64,000 nt of DNA, taken from the NCBI RefSeq assembly GCF_009834915.1, contig NZ_WVHS01000001.1, forward strand, positions 1,302,001 through 1,366,000, given 5' to 3'. Positions within the stretch are counted from its first letter, which is position 1, and every line of letters begins with the position of its first letter. Position numbers and translations under genes: made by a program. A model generated the notes under the pieces. The model saw nothing but the letters and a program-made list of their open reading frames with translations, was not told the DNA's origin and searched no databases. Source of the stretch: Hufsiella ginkgonis (lineage in GTDB: Bacteria > Bacteroidota > Bacteroidia > Sphingobacteriales > Sphingobacteriaceae). Shown one piece after another: positions 17,603 to 26,418 of this stretch.

Positions 17603-17977
17603 ATGAACATTCATATTGGAAAGAAAATAAGAGAGGTTGCGCAAGAAAAGCACATTAAAGCGAAAGAGATCGGGGAGGTAATTGGAACGGTACCGCGCAA
17701 CATGTACACCATATTTAACGATGACGACATCGGTGTTCAGCGTTTATGGAAAATTTCCGAATTGCTGAATTTCAACTTTTTCAAGCTTTTTCATCCCCCC
17801 ATAAAGGAGAAACGCTCGGTGCTGGAAGAAGAGAACGAAGCGGCAGATTACCAGGAAGCGAAGATTTCGTTCAACATGCAGTTTAAACACCCCATTAAAA
17901 AGATCACTAACGTGGGCGCTTTTATGAAGCAGGTGCACGATATGGCGAAAACAATGGGGATCGAAATAGTGGAATAA
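17603..17977 (+). CDS. XRE-like helix-turn-helix protein
   Basis: 124 residues. Residues 1-60 fit a Cro/C1 type HTH: GKKIREVAQEKHIKAKEIGEVIGTVPRNMYTIFNDDDIGVQRLWKISELLNFNFF. The remaining 60 residues are charged with no known domain. Probably a DNA-binding regulator of unknown targets; the preceding 190 bases are AT-rich relative to the surroundings and hold an AGAGAT/ATCTCT dyad near 17470-17495 that could be its own site. A terminator follows directly. Confidence 0.65.
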   Translation: MNIHIGKKIREVAQEKHIKAKEIGEVIGTVPRNMYTIFNDDDIGVQRLWKISELLNFNFFKLFHPPIKEKRSVLEEENEAADYQEAKISFNMQFKHPIKKITNVGAFMKQVHDMAKTMGIEIVE

Positions 17978-18008
17978 AAAGAGCACCCGGGATACCGGCG
18001 CTCTTTTT
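17976..18008. terminator. Strong bidirectional intrinsic terminator
   Basis: AAAAAGAGC at 17976-17984 pairs with GCTCTTTTT at 18000-18008; inside, CCGG at 17987-17990 pairs with CCGG at 17995-17998 around a GATA loop. The A-tract on one side and T-tract on the other serve both the XRE-like gene (plus) and the DinB gene (minus), whose stop is at 18022. Confidence 0.85.
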
Positions 18009-18021
18009 ATCGCCGGCATGC

Positions 18022-18528
18022 TTAGCTGCGGTCCCAAAATGCGGGCGGCTCTATGCCCAGGGCACGCAGGTACACAAACCCCTGGCCGCGGTGGTGAATT
18101 TCATTGTCGATAAAATAAAGGATGGTTTCGTACAAAGGGGCTTCGTATTGTCCGAAAGCCACCACGGTTTCCTGGAAGCGTGCAGCGTCTATCTGCGGCC
18201 AGTAGAAATTTACCTGCTCGGTAATATCATCCCAGCGCTTCAGTAATTCTTCTTTGGTGCCCTGCTGCGCCTGGTGGTCCTCCAGGGCGTTCCACTCGTT
18301 GGTGGCGGCGCCTTTTACGCCGGGGCCGGCAATGACGATCAGCTCTTTTACCATTGCAGCGAACGTACGCATACCTCCCAGGGTGAAGCTGAATAACCCC
18401 ACCTCCGGGAAAGCTTCAATGGTCCTTCGTGTAAGCCGGCGATGAGCCTGCCAATGGTTTAATAATACTCCGGAATTAATTACAGGGGCGTTGCCTGTTT
18501 GCCCGGATAATAAAGTGCTGGTTTCCAT
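18022..18528 (-). CDS. DinB family protein
   Basis: 168 residues forming a four-helix bundle. Metal ligands of the DinB/YfiT superfamily are visible as the His in LLNHWQAHRR (about residue 25) and the pair in DNEIHHRGQGFVYLRALG (about 141-158), with the family's GQ after the histidines. DinB-like proteins are thiol transferases or stress proteins of uncertain substrate. The gene is monocistronic by position, with the shared terminator at its 3' end. Confidence 0.83.
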   Translation of the reverse strand: METSTLLSGQTGNAPVINSGVLLNHWQAHRRLTRRTIEAFPEVGLFSFTLGGMRTFAAMVKELIVIAGPGVKGAATNEWNALEDHQAQQGTKEELLKRWDDITEQVNFYWPQIDAARFQETVVAFGQYEAPLYETILYFIDNEIHHRGQGFVYLRALGIEPPAFWDRS

Positions 18529-18609
18529 GTTTTGGGTTGTTTGTTTGTTGAAACAAAATAAATGTACGCCACTGACAGCCCTATGGCAGTGCGAAAACCG
18601 GCTGTAAAA

Positions 18610-19077
18610 TTATTTTCCGATAAGCAGCCGGTCGATGCTTTCGGCTATGCGCGCAACCCGGTGGTCGTCATTCTTAGCAGCCGATATCCAGTCGGTCATG
18701 GTCTTTTTTGCTTCGGCGGAGAGCTTGTTAAACTTCTTTAGCGCCTCGGGCTCGTCCTGCAGGCAAAGCAAAAATTCCTGCCCGCTATCGGACGCAGGGT
18801 TGCCCGCTGCGTACAGCACGAGGCGTACGGTTTCGCCGGCCTCCTTATTTATCGCTTTGCGGATTTCGGCCTTTACCGGGAGGAACAGGTGCCCGTTGCT
18901 CATGGGCATCAGGCTCTTATTTACCAGCCCGAAGCCGTCAATGGTTCCGTTTACTTTTACATGGTTAAACCACGCACGCTTGTCGGGCGCGATCTCCGTG
19001 ATCTCGATATAGGTCCAGCCGCCCTTCACGGGCATTTTGCGGAGGAGATAGTCGCGGTCTATTATCGGCTCGTTCAT
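18610..19077 (-). CDS. YdeI/OmpD-associated (DUF1905) family protein
   Basis: 155 residues, cytosolic. The N-terminal 95 residues match DUF1905 (GGWTYIEI, WFNHVKVNGTIDGF, HLFLPVKAEIRKAINKEAGETVRLVL); the C-terminus (EALKKFNKLSAEAKKTMTDWISAAKNDDHRVARIAESI) is the YdeI/OmpD-associated helical part. The family is linked to antimicrobial-peptide resistance in enterics, but its biochemical role is not settled. No operon partner is evident. Confidence 0.8.
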   Translation of the reverse strand: MNEPIIDRDYLLRKMPVKGGWTYIEITEIAPDKRAWFNHVKVNGTIDGFGLVNKSLMPMSNGHLFLPVKAEIRKAINKEAGETVRLVLYAAGNPASDSGQEFLLCLQDEPEALKKFNKLSAEAKKTMTDWISAAKNDDHRVARIAESIDRLLIGK

Positions 19078-19158
19078 AATGCAGGCAGGCTAATATCGTA
19101 AATATCGGCGCATCCTTCGCTCAGCATAGTACAGGATGACTCACATTTCGCCAAATCT

Positions 19159-19166
19159 TACTTTTG
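19159..19166 (+). promoter_or_regulatory. -7 promoter element TACTTTTG of the GH78 gene
   Basis: Exact TAnnTTTG 49 bases before the ATG at 19216, in the 138-base intergenic space between the YdeI-like and rhamnosidase genes. Confidence 0.5.
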
Positions 19167-19215
19167 GCGATGGCGGCCGTAAGGCCTGTCATAACCAACC
19201 AATTAACCCCGAACA

Positions 19216-21930
19216 ATGACCTTATCACACAGATTGCTGATCCTGCTGTATATTTTACTGCCCTTGGCGGCCAGCGCAACCGCACCAAAGCCGCCCAGCC
19301 GGTTGCGCACCAGCGATAAGCCGCATCCTGTTGGTACAGACCAGCAACCGTATTTCGGCTGGTATGTAAACGATGCCGACGCCAACGAGATACAGACAGC
19401 CTGCCAGGTATTGGTTTCTACCACTGCTGCCGGCCTCATTTCCGGCAAAGCCGATGTATGGGATAGCGGTAAAATCCTGTCTCGACGCCAGAACTATGTA
19501 TATTATGCCGGTAAACCGCTGCTGGCGGCTACCCGGTATTATTGGAAAGTGCGTACCTGGGATAAAGGTGGTGCGCAGGGCGCCTGGTCGGCCGTGTCGT
19601 GGTTCGATACCGGCCTGTTCAGCAGTGCCGACTGGAGCGGCGCAAAATGGGTAAAGCGCGATTCGAGGGACCCCGACGATTATACTTACTACCGCAAAAC
19701 CATTACACCGGGTACAAAAACGATAAAGCGTGCCATCGCGTACCTCGCCGTAGGCCATACTTACGAGTTTTTTGTGAACGGAAAACCGGTAGGTAAAGGC
19801 GCTTCCTTTCACTACCCGCAATACGCGTACTACCAGGCTTATGATATTTCGGCGGGTATTAAGCCCGGAACCCCCGTTACATTCGCCGCGCTTACCCATT
19901 GGTATGGAGGCGGCCAGGGACGCGCGCCCGGAAGCCGCGGTTTCCTTGCGAAGATCGTGGTGGAGTACACCGACGGTTCGCGCACCATTACCGGTACCGA
20001 TGCCGGCTGGAAGCAAAAACAGGCGGCCTGCTGGGTAACCGGTCAGCGGCAGCGCGGCGGCGAAGGCGTTGGGTACATCGAACGCATCGATTCACGCAAT
20101 TTCCTGCCGGGATGGAACCTGCCCGCATTTAACGATACCGCCTGGGACGCCGCCGTAGAAATTGGCTCACCACCGGTTGAACCGTGGACGGGCGACCTTC
20201 AGCCGGACCTTACCCGCCCCATCGAGCGGGAAATTAAGCCGGTATCGGTAAAGAAAGTTGCCGGTAACTATGTTGTTGACCTGGGGAAGGTATACGCAGG
20301 CATGCCAAAGATCACTTTTACCGGCGGAACCCCGGGCGATGTGGTAAGCATCCATGGCGCGTACCTGCTTAATGACGACGGATCTGTTAACCAGCGCAGT
20401 AACCAAAGCACCAACCTCGATTATTTCTTTATCCTTAACGGGAAAAAAACCGTTTTTGAGCCGATGGTGTATTTCGGGTACCGCTACCTGGTGATCCGAA
20501 ACTCGCCCAACGTACTCACCGCCGAAAATGTGCGCTTTGTTACAACCCATTATGAGCTGGATGCCTCCAGGGCCGGCTTCACCTCTTCAAACCCGGTGCT
20601 TAACCAGGTATGGCAGCTAATGGCCCGCACCCTGATTGAGGGTACCCACGAGGATTTCCTGGATACGCCTACGCGCGAAAAAGGCTCCTTCCTGGGCGAT
20701 GCCGGTTACCAGGGGCCTCCCGCCATGACCACCTTTGGCGATCGTACCATGAACCTGCGCACACTGCTGGAATTCCTCGACTCGCAGGACCAATACTGGC
20801 CGGACGGCCGGCTCAATGCCGTATACCCCAATTCTGACGGTAAACGCGACATCCCTGATTATACGCAGGCCTTTTTAATATGGATCTGGGATTACTACCT
20901 GCAAACCGGTAACAAGGCTTTCCTGCGCGATAACTACGCAAAGCTGAAAAAGATAGCCGATTATGTAGATAACTACCGTAATCCCTCAACCGGTCTCATC
21001 GATAAACTGGCGGGCGGCAGCGGCGGTTATGCGTTTGGGATCATTGATTGGCCGGCGTCGATGCGGTATGGGTATGACATGACGCCTGAATCGCGCACCG
21101 TGATCGACGTCTACGCGTACCTCGATTTCGATTACGTTTCCAGGATCGCCGCGGTATTGGGAAACACCGCCGACCAGGAAACTTATCACGCGAAAGCGTT
21201 GGCCATGAAAGCGGCAATAAACAGCAAACTGATCGGCCAGAACGGAATGTACGTCGACGGGCTCCGCGCCGACGGTTCGCAAAGCACCCATGCCTCGCAG
21301 CACGCAAACGCGTTCGCGCTGGCGGCGGATATTGTTCCCGGCAAAAACCAGGGCACGGTGATTAATACCGTTAAGGAACAAAAGATGAGTATGGGCATGG
21401 TAAGCGTGCGTATGCTTCCCGAAGCGCTGGGTCGGGCCAACGAAGGACCACACCTGCTGGAGCTTTACACCAATGCTTCGTGGGACGGCTGGGCCCGCAC
21501 CGTGTCGCTGGGCGGTACCATGACCTGGGAAGACTGGAACTCGAATACCAGCGGCAACAGCATGTCGCACCCCTGGGGAGCTATCGGTTTGCTTGGTATC
21601 CAGCAATACGTCCTCGGCGTTACCGTGCTTGAGCCGCAGCATGACCTGGTACAAATAAAGCCCCTCGACTTTAAGGGCAAACTGGCAAGCGCCGCCGGGA
21701 AACTGCCCACAGACAAGGGCGATATCGCGGTAAGCTGGAACCGCTCTGCAACAACCTTTACGCTCACCCTCACCTCCCCGGTAAATGTGGCAGCCAAGGT
21801 ATACGTGCCTAAAGGCACCAAAACAGGAAACCGCGTTACCGTTGACGGCGTTACCGTGCAGGCTACCGAAGAAGGCGAGTATTTATTGGTAGGTACGATC
21901 GGCTCAGGGAAGCATACAATAACCAGGTGA
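19216..21930 (+). CDS. Secreted alpha-L-rhamnosidase, GH78
   Basis: 904 residues with signal peptide (LLILLYILLPLAASATA). Order: a fibronectin-like N-terminal domain with DKPHPVGTDQQPYFGWYVNDADANEIQTACQVLVS; a beta-sandwich with WVKRDSRDPDDYTYYRKTI and AYLAVGHTYEFFVNGKPVG (Bac_rhamnosid_N); the six-hairpin catalytic domain from about residue 470, with HEDFLDTPTREKGSFLGDAG carrying the general-acid region and SWDGWARTVSLGGTMTWEDWN later; and a C-terminal beta domain. It removes terminal alpha-L-rhamnose from plant glycans or glycosides. No SusC/D or sugar transporter is adjacent, so it is not part of a canonical polysaccharide locus here. Confidence 0.92.
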   Translation: MTLSHRLLILLYILLPLAASATAPKPPSRLRTSDKPHPVGTDQQPYFGWYVNDADANEIQTACQVLVSTTAAGLISGKADVWDSGKILSRRQNYVYYAGKPLLAATRYYWKVRTWDKGGAQGAWSAVSWFDTGLFSSADWSGAKWVKRDSRDPDDYTYYRKTITPGTKTIKRAIAYLAVGHTYEFFVNGKPVGKGASFHYPQYAYYQAYDISAGIKPGTPVTFAALTHWYGGGQGRAPGSRGFLAKIVVEYTDGSRTITGTDAGWKQKQAACWVTGQRQRGGEGVGYIERIDSRNFLPGWNLPAFNDTAWDAAVEIGSPPVEPWTGDLQPDLTRPIEREIKPVSVKKVAGNYVVDLGKVYAGMPKITFTGGTPGDVVSIHGAYLLNDDGSVNQRSNQSTNLDYFFILNGKKTVFEPMVYFGYRYLVIRNSPNVLTAENVRFVTTHYELDASRAGFTSSNPVLNQVWQLMARTLIEGTHEDFLDTPTREKGSFLGDAGYQGPPAMTTFGDRTMNLRTLLEFLDSQDQYWPDGRLNAVYPNSDGKRDIPDYTQAFLIWIWDYYLQTGNKAFLRDNYAKLKKIADYVDNYRNPSTGLIDKLAGGSGGYAFGIIDWPASMRYGYDMTPESRTVIDVYAYLDFDYVSRIAAVLGNTADQETYHAKALAMKAAINSKLIGQNGMYVDGLRADGSQSTHASQHANAFALAADIVPGKNQGTVINTVKEQKMSMGMVSVRMLPEALGRANEGPHLLELYTNASWDGWARTVSLGGTMTWEDWNSNTSGNSMSHPWGAIGLLGIQQYVLGVTVLEPQHDLVQIKPLDFKGKLASAAGKLPTDKGDIAVSWNRSATTFTLTLTSPVNVAAKVYVPKGTKTGNRVTVDGVTVQATEEGEYLLVGTIGSGKHTITR

Positions 21931-22070
21931 CTAAGGCGCAGCGTAGCGGTAAAATATGTCGTCCCTACAGGATTAGAGCGACCTGGAATAACAGGATCGC
22001 TCCCCGTTTTTGCCCTCCCCTTTCTTTTTTTTAAGCCGGTCCGTTAAAAACCGTTAAAAAGATTTGCAAT

Positions 22071-22110
22071 TACGAAATCATTCGTATATTTGATTACGAA
22101 ACAATTCGTA
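22071..22110. promoter_or_regulatory. Two near-identical BlaI-type operators
   Basis: TACGAAATCATTCGTA (22071-22086) and TACGAAACAATTCGTA (22095-22110) share perfect TACGAA/TTCGTA arms around four-base centres. Their centres are 24 bases apart and the second ends 12 bases before the blaI-like ATG at 22123. Arms begin TAC and end GTA, as in BlaI/MecI sites. Their position implies autorepression of the blaI-blaR1 pair. Confidence 0.8.
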
Positions 22111-22122
22111 TAAGCAATTCCG

Positions 22123-22500
22123 ATGGATATTAAACCAACCGAAAGCGAGCTCGAGATCCTCCAGGTACTCTGGTCAAAAGGCGCATCTACCGTTCGCGAA
22201 GTAAACGAGCAGCTTGCACAGCAGCGCGGCACCGGGCCGGGCTATACTACTACGCTAAAGCTGATGCAGATCATGCATGACAAGGGGATTGTAAGCCGCG
22301 ATACCACCACACGTACCCATGTGTACACCGCGCTCCTTTCGGAAGAAAGCATCCGCGAGGGCATGGTCGATAAAATGATCAACACCATATTTAACGGCTC
22401 TGCTACCGAACTGGTGATGCAGGCGCTCAATACCAAGCGGTCGTCTGCAAAGGAGCTGCAGCTTATACGCGACCTTATTAACCAACTCGATAAAAAGTAA
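22123..22500 (+). CDS. BlaI/MecI/CopY family winged-helix repressor
   Basis: 125 residues. Typical opening KPTESELEILQVLWSKGASTVREVNEQL, recognition helix GYTTTLKLMQIMHDKGIVSRD, and a helical dimer domain with the FNGSATELVMQAL segment where BlaI is cleaved by its partner protease. It is followed after three bases by an M56 BlaR1-like gene and preceded by two operators, so signal, proteolysis and derepression should run within this pair. In Bacteroidota such pairs often serve envelope or metal signals rather than beta-lactam resistance; no beta-lactamase is adjacent. Confidence 0.92.
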   Translation: MDIKPTESELEILQVLWSKGASTVREVNEQLAQQRGTGPGYTTTLKLMQIMHDKGIVSRDTTTRTHVYTALLSEESIREGMVDKMINTIFNGSATELVMQALNTKRSSAKELQLIRDLINQLDKK

Positions 22501-22503
22501 GTT

Positions 22504-24531
22504 ATGTCACCAGAGCCTGTTTTCATCGCCTTAAGCAAAACGCTGTTCGAGTCCTGCATCCAGGGACTGTTAGTCTGGCTGCTTATCCGGCTAACGATCC
22601 TGTTTTCGCGAAACCTGACCTCGCATACCCGTTACCGCCTGCTTTACAGCGGGCTGGTCCTTATTTTCGGGAGCTTTGTGGCCACGCTCATGTGGCACAT
22701 CAACCAGGTAGCCGTGCCGGTTACCGGGGTGGAGCTGGTTTACCCGGTTAACCCGGCGGCATTTCCGGCCCGGATCATCTCGCACAGCTATTTAGACCGG
22801 GGCGAATACCTGGTGGGAACCTATGCACGCTGGATCGCGCTTTTTTACCTGGGCGGCCTGATGGTTAACGGGGTGCGCCTGATGATTGGCTATACGCAAG
22901 TGCGGAAAATGGCCGGTGCGGCGCCCCTCCACCAGGATCTTTTCTGGGAGAAACGGCTTGAGCAGCTAGCAGGCCGCCTCGGTATAAACAGGAAAGTAAA
23001 CCTGTATTTCAGGGAACTTACCGAGATCCCGTTTACGTCGGGCTACCTTAAGCCGTTGATATTTTTTCCCATAGCGGCTGTAAACCAGCTTACTACCGCC
23101 CAGGTAGAAGCCATATTGGTACACGAACTTGCCCACATTAAACGAAACGATTACCTGTTTAACCTTTTACAGCAGGTAATGAAAAGCTTTCTCTTTTATA
23201 ACCCGTTCGCCTGGCTGCTTAACCGCGACATCCTGCGGGAGCGCGAATATTGCTGCGACGATATGGTGGTTCTGCAATCCGGTAACCCGGCCGAATACGC
23301 CACCGCCCTGCTGCACCTCGAAGAAAACCGCCGCAGTGTTCCCGCCTTTGCGCTGGCTTCCAACGGCAACCATAAATATCCTTTACTAAACCGCATAAAA
23401 CGCATGATCATGAAAACGCCCGATCCATCACCCGTACAAAAAATATCTATCCTGCTGGCAACCGTAGCCATCTGCATCTCTATTGCTTGGACCATCCCCG
23501 AAACCGGGATGCGTAAAGCCATCGCATCCATAAAAAATAAAACTGTTCCCCAAAAGAGCGCTTCCGCTTTTAAGACCGCCGCAGAGAAGATCTCGGCACA
23601 ACACGGGTCGGGCAAAAAGACCGCCGTGGCCGGAAGCGATGCGTTGTTTTACGCAACTGCCGATACGGTGATCAAATCAAAATCGAAGGTGAAAGTGATC
23701 ATCGAAGACGAAAAAGGAAATAAGAGAGAGTATAACTCGGTCGACGAAATGCCCGAAGACGTAAGAGAGGAATTTTACGCGAAAACCTTCGGCGACAAGT
23801 TCAAGAACTTAACGGACACCGCCTGGAGCAATAAGATGCAGAAATGGGGGCTCGAAATGCAGCAAAAATTTAGCAGTCCTGAGTGGAAAAAACAACAGGA
23901 TGAGATCGCTAAAAAGTTCAGCGCCATGGGAAAGGACTGGGAAAAACAATTCAACAGCGAAGCCTGGAAAAAACAGCAGGAAGAGTTCACGAAGATGTTC
24001 TCCAGCCCGGAGTGGAAAAAACAACAGGAGGATATAGTGAAACTTTTCACAGGCCCTGAATGGAAGAAACAACAGGACGCCATGATCAAGCTGTTCTCCG
24101 GCCCCGAGTGGAAGAAACAGCAGGAAGAAATGACGAAGTATTTCAACAGTCCGGAAATAAAAAAACAAATGGAAGAGGTGCAGCAGCATTTTAACAGCCC
24201 CGAGTGGAAACACCAGGTGGAAGAGTTGATGAAGCTTTCGAACGGTGAGCACCTGATTTACGTTACCGACAGCCTTAAAAAGCTTACCGACGAGAAAAAA
24301 AGCCTGGAGAGACAGCTGGAGAAGAACCAGCAGGAGATTAAAAAAAAGGAAAACAAGAACCAGGAGAAAAACGACGATAAGAATAAGAAAAACGACGACA
24401 GGAAGAACGACAACCGTGCCTCCCTTAAACGGGCCGCCACCCCGGCTGTCGCCTTCCGCTCTTTTACGACCGCCGGTGAAGCCGCAAAAGCGGAAGCTTT
24501 TAGGGAGTTCAGCGGGTTTATAGGATCGTAG
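22504..24531 (+). CDS. BlaR1-type M56 membrane metalloprotease with a 16-residue repeat tail
   Basis: 675 residues. Four membrane helices lie in the first 320 residues with the zinc site VEAILVHELAHIKRNDYLF (HELAH near residue 207) and the downstream REREYCCDDMVV segment supplying the third ligand. A fourth helix (about 315-330) leads to the outside. In place of the penicillin-binding sensor of true BlaR1, the exported half has EDEKGNKREYNSVDEMPEDVREEF and then repeats of the form SPEWKKQQEEIxKxF, ending in a lysine/asparagine-rich coiled coil (EKNQQEIKKKENKNQEKNDD). Thus the signal sensed is not a beta-lactam by sequence. Three bases after blaI. Confidence 0.88.
   Translation: MSPEPVFIALSKTLFESCIQGLLVWLLIRLTILFSRNLTSHTRYRLLYSGLVLIFGSFVATLMWHINQVAVPVTGVELVYPVNPAAFPARIISHSYLDRGEYLVGTYARWIALFYLGGLMVNGVRLMIGYTQVRKMAGAAPLHQDLFWEKRLEQLAGRLGINRKVNLYFRELTEIPFTSGYLKPLIFFPIAAVNQLTTAQVEAILVHELAHIKRNDYLFNLLQQVMKSFLFYNPFAWLLNRDILREREYCCDDMVVLQSGNPAEYATALLHLEENRRSVPAFALASNGNHKYPLLNRIKRMIMKTPDPSPVQKISILLATVAICISIAWTIPETGMRKAIASIKNKTVPQKSASAFKTAAEKISAQHGSGKKTAVAGSDALFYATADTVIKSKSKVKVIIEDEKGNKREYNSVDEMPEDVREEFYAKTFGDKFKNLTDTAWSNKMQKWGLEMQQKFSSPEWKKQQDEIAKKFSAMGKDWEKQFNSEAWKKQQEEFTKMFSSPEWKKQQEDIVKLFTGPEWKKQQDAMIKLFSGPEWKKQQEEMTKYFNSPEIKKQMEEVQQHFNSPEWKHQVEELMKLSNGEHLIYVTDSLKKLTDEKKSLERQLEKNQQEIKKKENKNQEKNDDKNKKNDDRKNDNRASLKRAATPAVAFRSFTTAGEAAKAEAFREFSGFIGS
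23821..24240 (+). repeat. In-frame 48-base repeat array inside the BlaR1-like gene
   Basis: Codes for about eight copies of a 16-residue unit with a conserved core EWKKQQ and a terminal hydrophobic pair, for example SSPEWKKQQDEIAKKF, NSEAWKKQQEEFTKMF, TGPEWKKQQDAMIKLF and SGPEWKKQQEEMTKYF. One unit is shortened (SAMGKDWEKQF) and the outer ones have drifted (NSPEIKKQMEEVQQHF). The period and hydrophobic spacing suggest short amphipathic helices separated by proline turns. Confidence 0.85.
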
Positions 24532-24555
24532 CGCGCAGTTTCCCCGTGCCGCAAA

Positions 24556-24651
24556 ATGAGCAGGCGGCCGCTGGTCCTTGCTATCCCGCTAACGGTCGCC
24601 GGCTACAGCAACCCGCCGGAAGAGGCGATAGAGAAACTGCTGAATAAATAA
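24556..24651 (+). CDS. Possible 31-residue peptide or gene remnant
   Basis: ATG at 24556 to TAA at 24651: a short hydrophobic start (MSRRPLVLAIPLTVAGYSN) and a polar end (PPEEAIEKLLNK). It resembles a small lipoprotein in which the lipobox cysteine would be Tyr. It may be a decayed lipoprotein gene or chance. Nothing else is seen in 24532-24703. Confidence 0.2.
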   Translation: MSRRPLVLAIPLTVAGYSNPPEEAIEKLLNK

Positions 24652-24703
24652 GCGCCTTGGCCCTATTTTCTTAATTTAGCGTTTTAAACCGATTCGCTGA
24701 ATT

Positions 24704-26362
24704 ATGCTGAACAGGCTTTCCATACGCAACTACGCATTGATCGATAACCTGGATATTTCATTCTCCGGCGAGCTCAATATCCTCACCGGGGAAACGGGGG
24801 CAGGAAAGTCGATCATCCTCGGGGCGCTTTCGCTGATCCTGGGGCAGCGTACCGATAGCCGTTACTTTTTTAACCAGCAGAAGAAGTGCGTCATCGAGGG
24901 TTTTTTCCGGGTGAGCAGTTATGGACTTATACCGTTCTTTACGGAAAACGACCTCGATTACGAGGAGGAAACCGTGCTGCGCCGCGAGATCTCGGCCGAC
25001 GGACGGTCGCGGGCATTTATTAACGATACGCCCGTAACGCTGCCCGTGCTCAAACAGCTGGGTGAGCAACTGATAGACATCCACTCGCAGCACGCCACCC
25101 TCGAAATAAACGACGAAGCGTTCCAGTTACTGGTAGTCGACGCGCTTGCCGGGCACCAGGCCCTGCTGGGCCAGTACCAGCAAACCTATAAAGATTATCG
25201 CGCGGTTACCGCGCGCTTAAATACGCTGGTGGCGCAAAGCGATCAGTCAAAATCAGACCTGGACTATTACCAATTTCAATATGATGAGCTCGACAATGCC
25301 CGCCTGGCCGACGGCGAGCAGCAGGAACTGGAAAAAGAGCTGGATATCCTGGCCCACGCGGAAGAGATCAAACGGAATTTAACCGGCGCCATGTTCCTGC
25401 TGAGCGACGGCGACCAGTCGGCCCTGCCAAAACTAAAGGAAGCCTTGCAGGCCCTGCAGCAGGCGGCGAAATACACCCCCGGGGCAGGGCAACTGGGCGA
25501 ACGCCTGAACAGCAGCTATATCGAGATTAAAGACATCGCCGCGGAGATCGATCACATCGACAACCAGGTAGTGGTGAACGAGCAACGCTCTGCCACGATT
25601 AACGATCGCCTGGCTATTTTTTATAACCTGCAGAAAAAACACCGGGTAAACAGCGTAGAGGAGCTGATCGTTATACGCGAAGAGATCGCGGCCAGGCTGG
25701 ACTCTATCCTTTTCTCGGACGCGGAGATAGAGAAACTTAAAGCCGAAAGCGAACAGTTGAAGGCGGAACTAACCGTATTATCTGATAATCTTTCGGCCAG
25801 CAGGAATGAAGTGATCCCGTCTATCGAGCAGAAAGTAAGAGAAATTCTCGTAGAAGTAGGCATGCCGAATGCACTCCTCCGTATCGGGAACCAGTTATTG
25901 CCCGACGGGCAGTTTAATGCCAACGGAAGAAACCTGGTGCGTTTCCTGTTCTCGGCCAACAAGGGACAGGAGCCCGCCCCGATGAACAAGGTAGCTTCTG
26001 GTGGCGAGCTTTCGCGGCTGATGTTAAGCATTAAGTCGCTCATCTCGCGTCATACCGCGCTGCCTACCATTATTTTTGATGAAATAGATACCGGCATCTC
26101 CGGCGAAACCGCCCTGAAAGTAGGTACGATCATGGAGAAACTGGCGGGGGGGATGCAGGTGATCGCTATTACGCACCTGCCGCAGATCGCCAGTAAAGGA
26201 AAAGCGCACTACAAAGTTTACAAGGACGATGCAGGGGAGCGAACGCTTACCAATATCGCCCTGTTAAGCGGGGAAGAGCGCGTTAAAGAAGTGGCCACCA
26301 TGCTTAGCGGCGCCAATCCCGGTGAGTTTGCCCTCCAAAACGCCAGGGAGCTATTGGGTTAA
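24704..26362 (+). CDS. recN: DNA repair ATPase RecN
   Basis: 552 residues, normal RecN length. SMC-like head: LSIRNYALIDNLDISFSGELNILTGETGAGKS with Walker A GETGAGKS at about 29-36; a coiled-coil middle (about 160-380); C-terminal ABC signature VASGGELSRLMLSIKSL, Walker B PTIIFDEIDTGISGE, and the ITHLPQIASKGKAHY block. RecN binds DNA ends in double-strand break repair with RecA. Preceded by an AT-rich promoter region and followed 57 bases later by fabI, probably with its own promoter. Confidence 0.95.
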   Translation: MLNRLSIRNYALIDNLDISFSGELNILTGETGAGKSIILGALSLILGQRTDSRYFFNQQKKCVIEGFFRVSSYGLIPFFTENDLDYEEETVLRREISADGRSRAFINDTPVTLPVLKQLGEQLIDIHSQHATLEINDEAFQLLVVDALAGHQALLGQYQQTYKDYRAVTARLNTLVAQSDQSKSDLDYYQFQYDELDNARLADGEQQELEKELDILAHAEEIKRNLTGAMFLLSDGDQSALPKLKEALQALQQAAKYTPGAGQLGERLNSSYIEIKDIAAEIDHIDNQVVVNEQRSATINDRLAIFYNLQKKHRVNSVEELIVIREEIAARLDSILFSDAEIEKLKAESEQLKAELTVLSDNLSASRNEVIPSIEQKVREILVEVGMPNALLRIGNQLLPDGQFNANGRNLVRFLFSANKGQEPAPMNKVASGGELSRLMLSIKSLISRHTALPTIIFDEIDTGISGETALKVGTIMEKLAGGMQVIAITHLPQIASKGKAHYKVYKDDAGERTLTNIALLSGEERVKEVATMLSGANPGEFALQNARELLG

Positions 26363-26418
26363 TACGTTTCACTATAACTGATTAGTTTCCTTAATTTAGC
26401 CCGACCAAATAAAAAACT

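Noticed and set aside
23821-24240. CRISPR-like periodic repeats
   Set aside because: The 48-base period is in frame and explained by protein repeats; no spacer pattern and no cas genes. No CRISPR array seen in the window.
24250-24560. Minus-strand Phe/Ser-rich frame opposite the BlaR1 tail
   Set aside because: Its phenylalanine and serine runs are the complement of the Lys/Glu/Asp-rich tail; not a gene.
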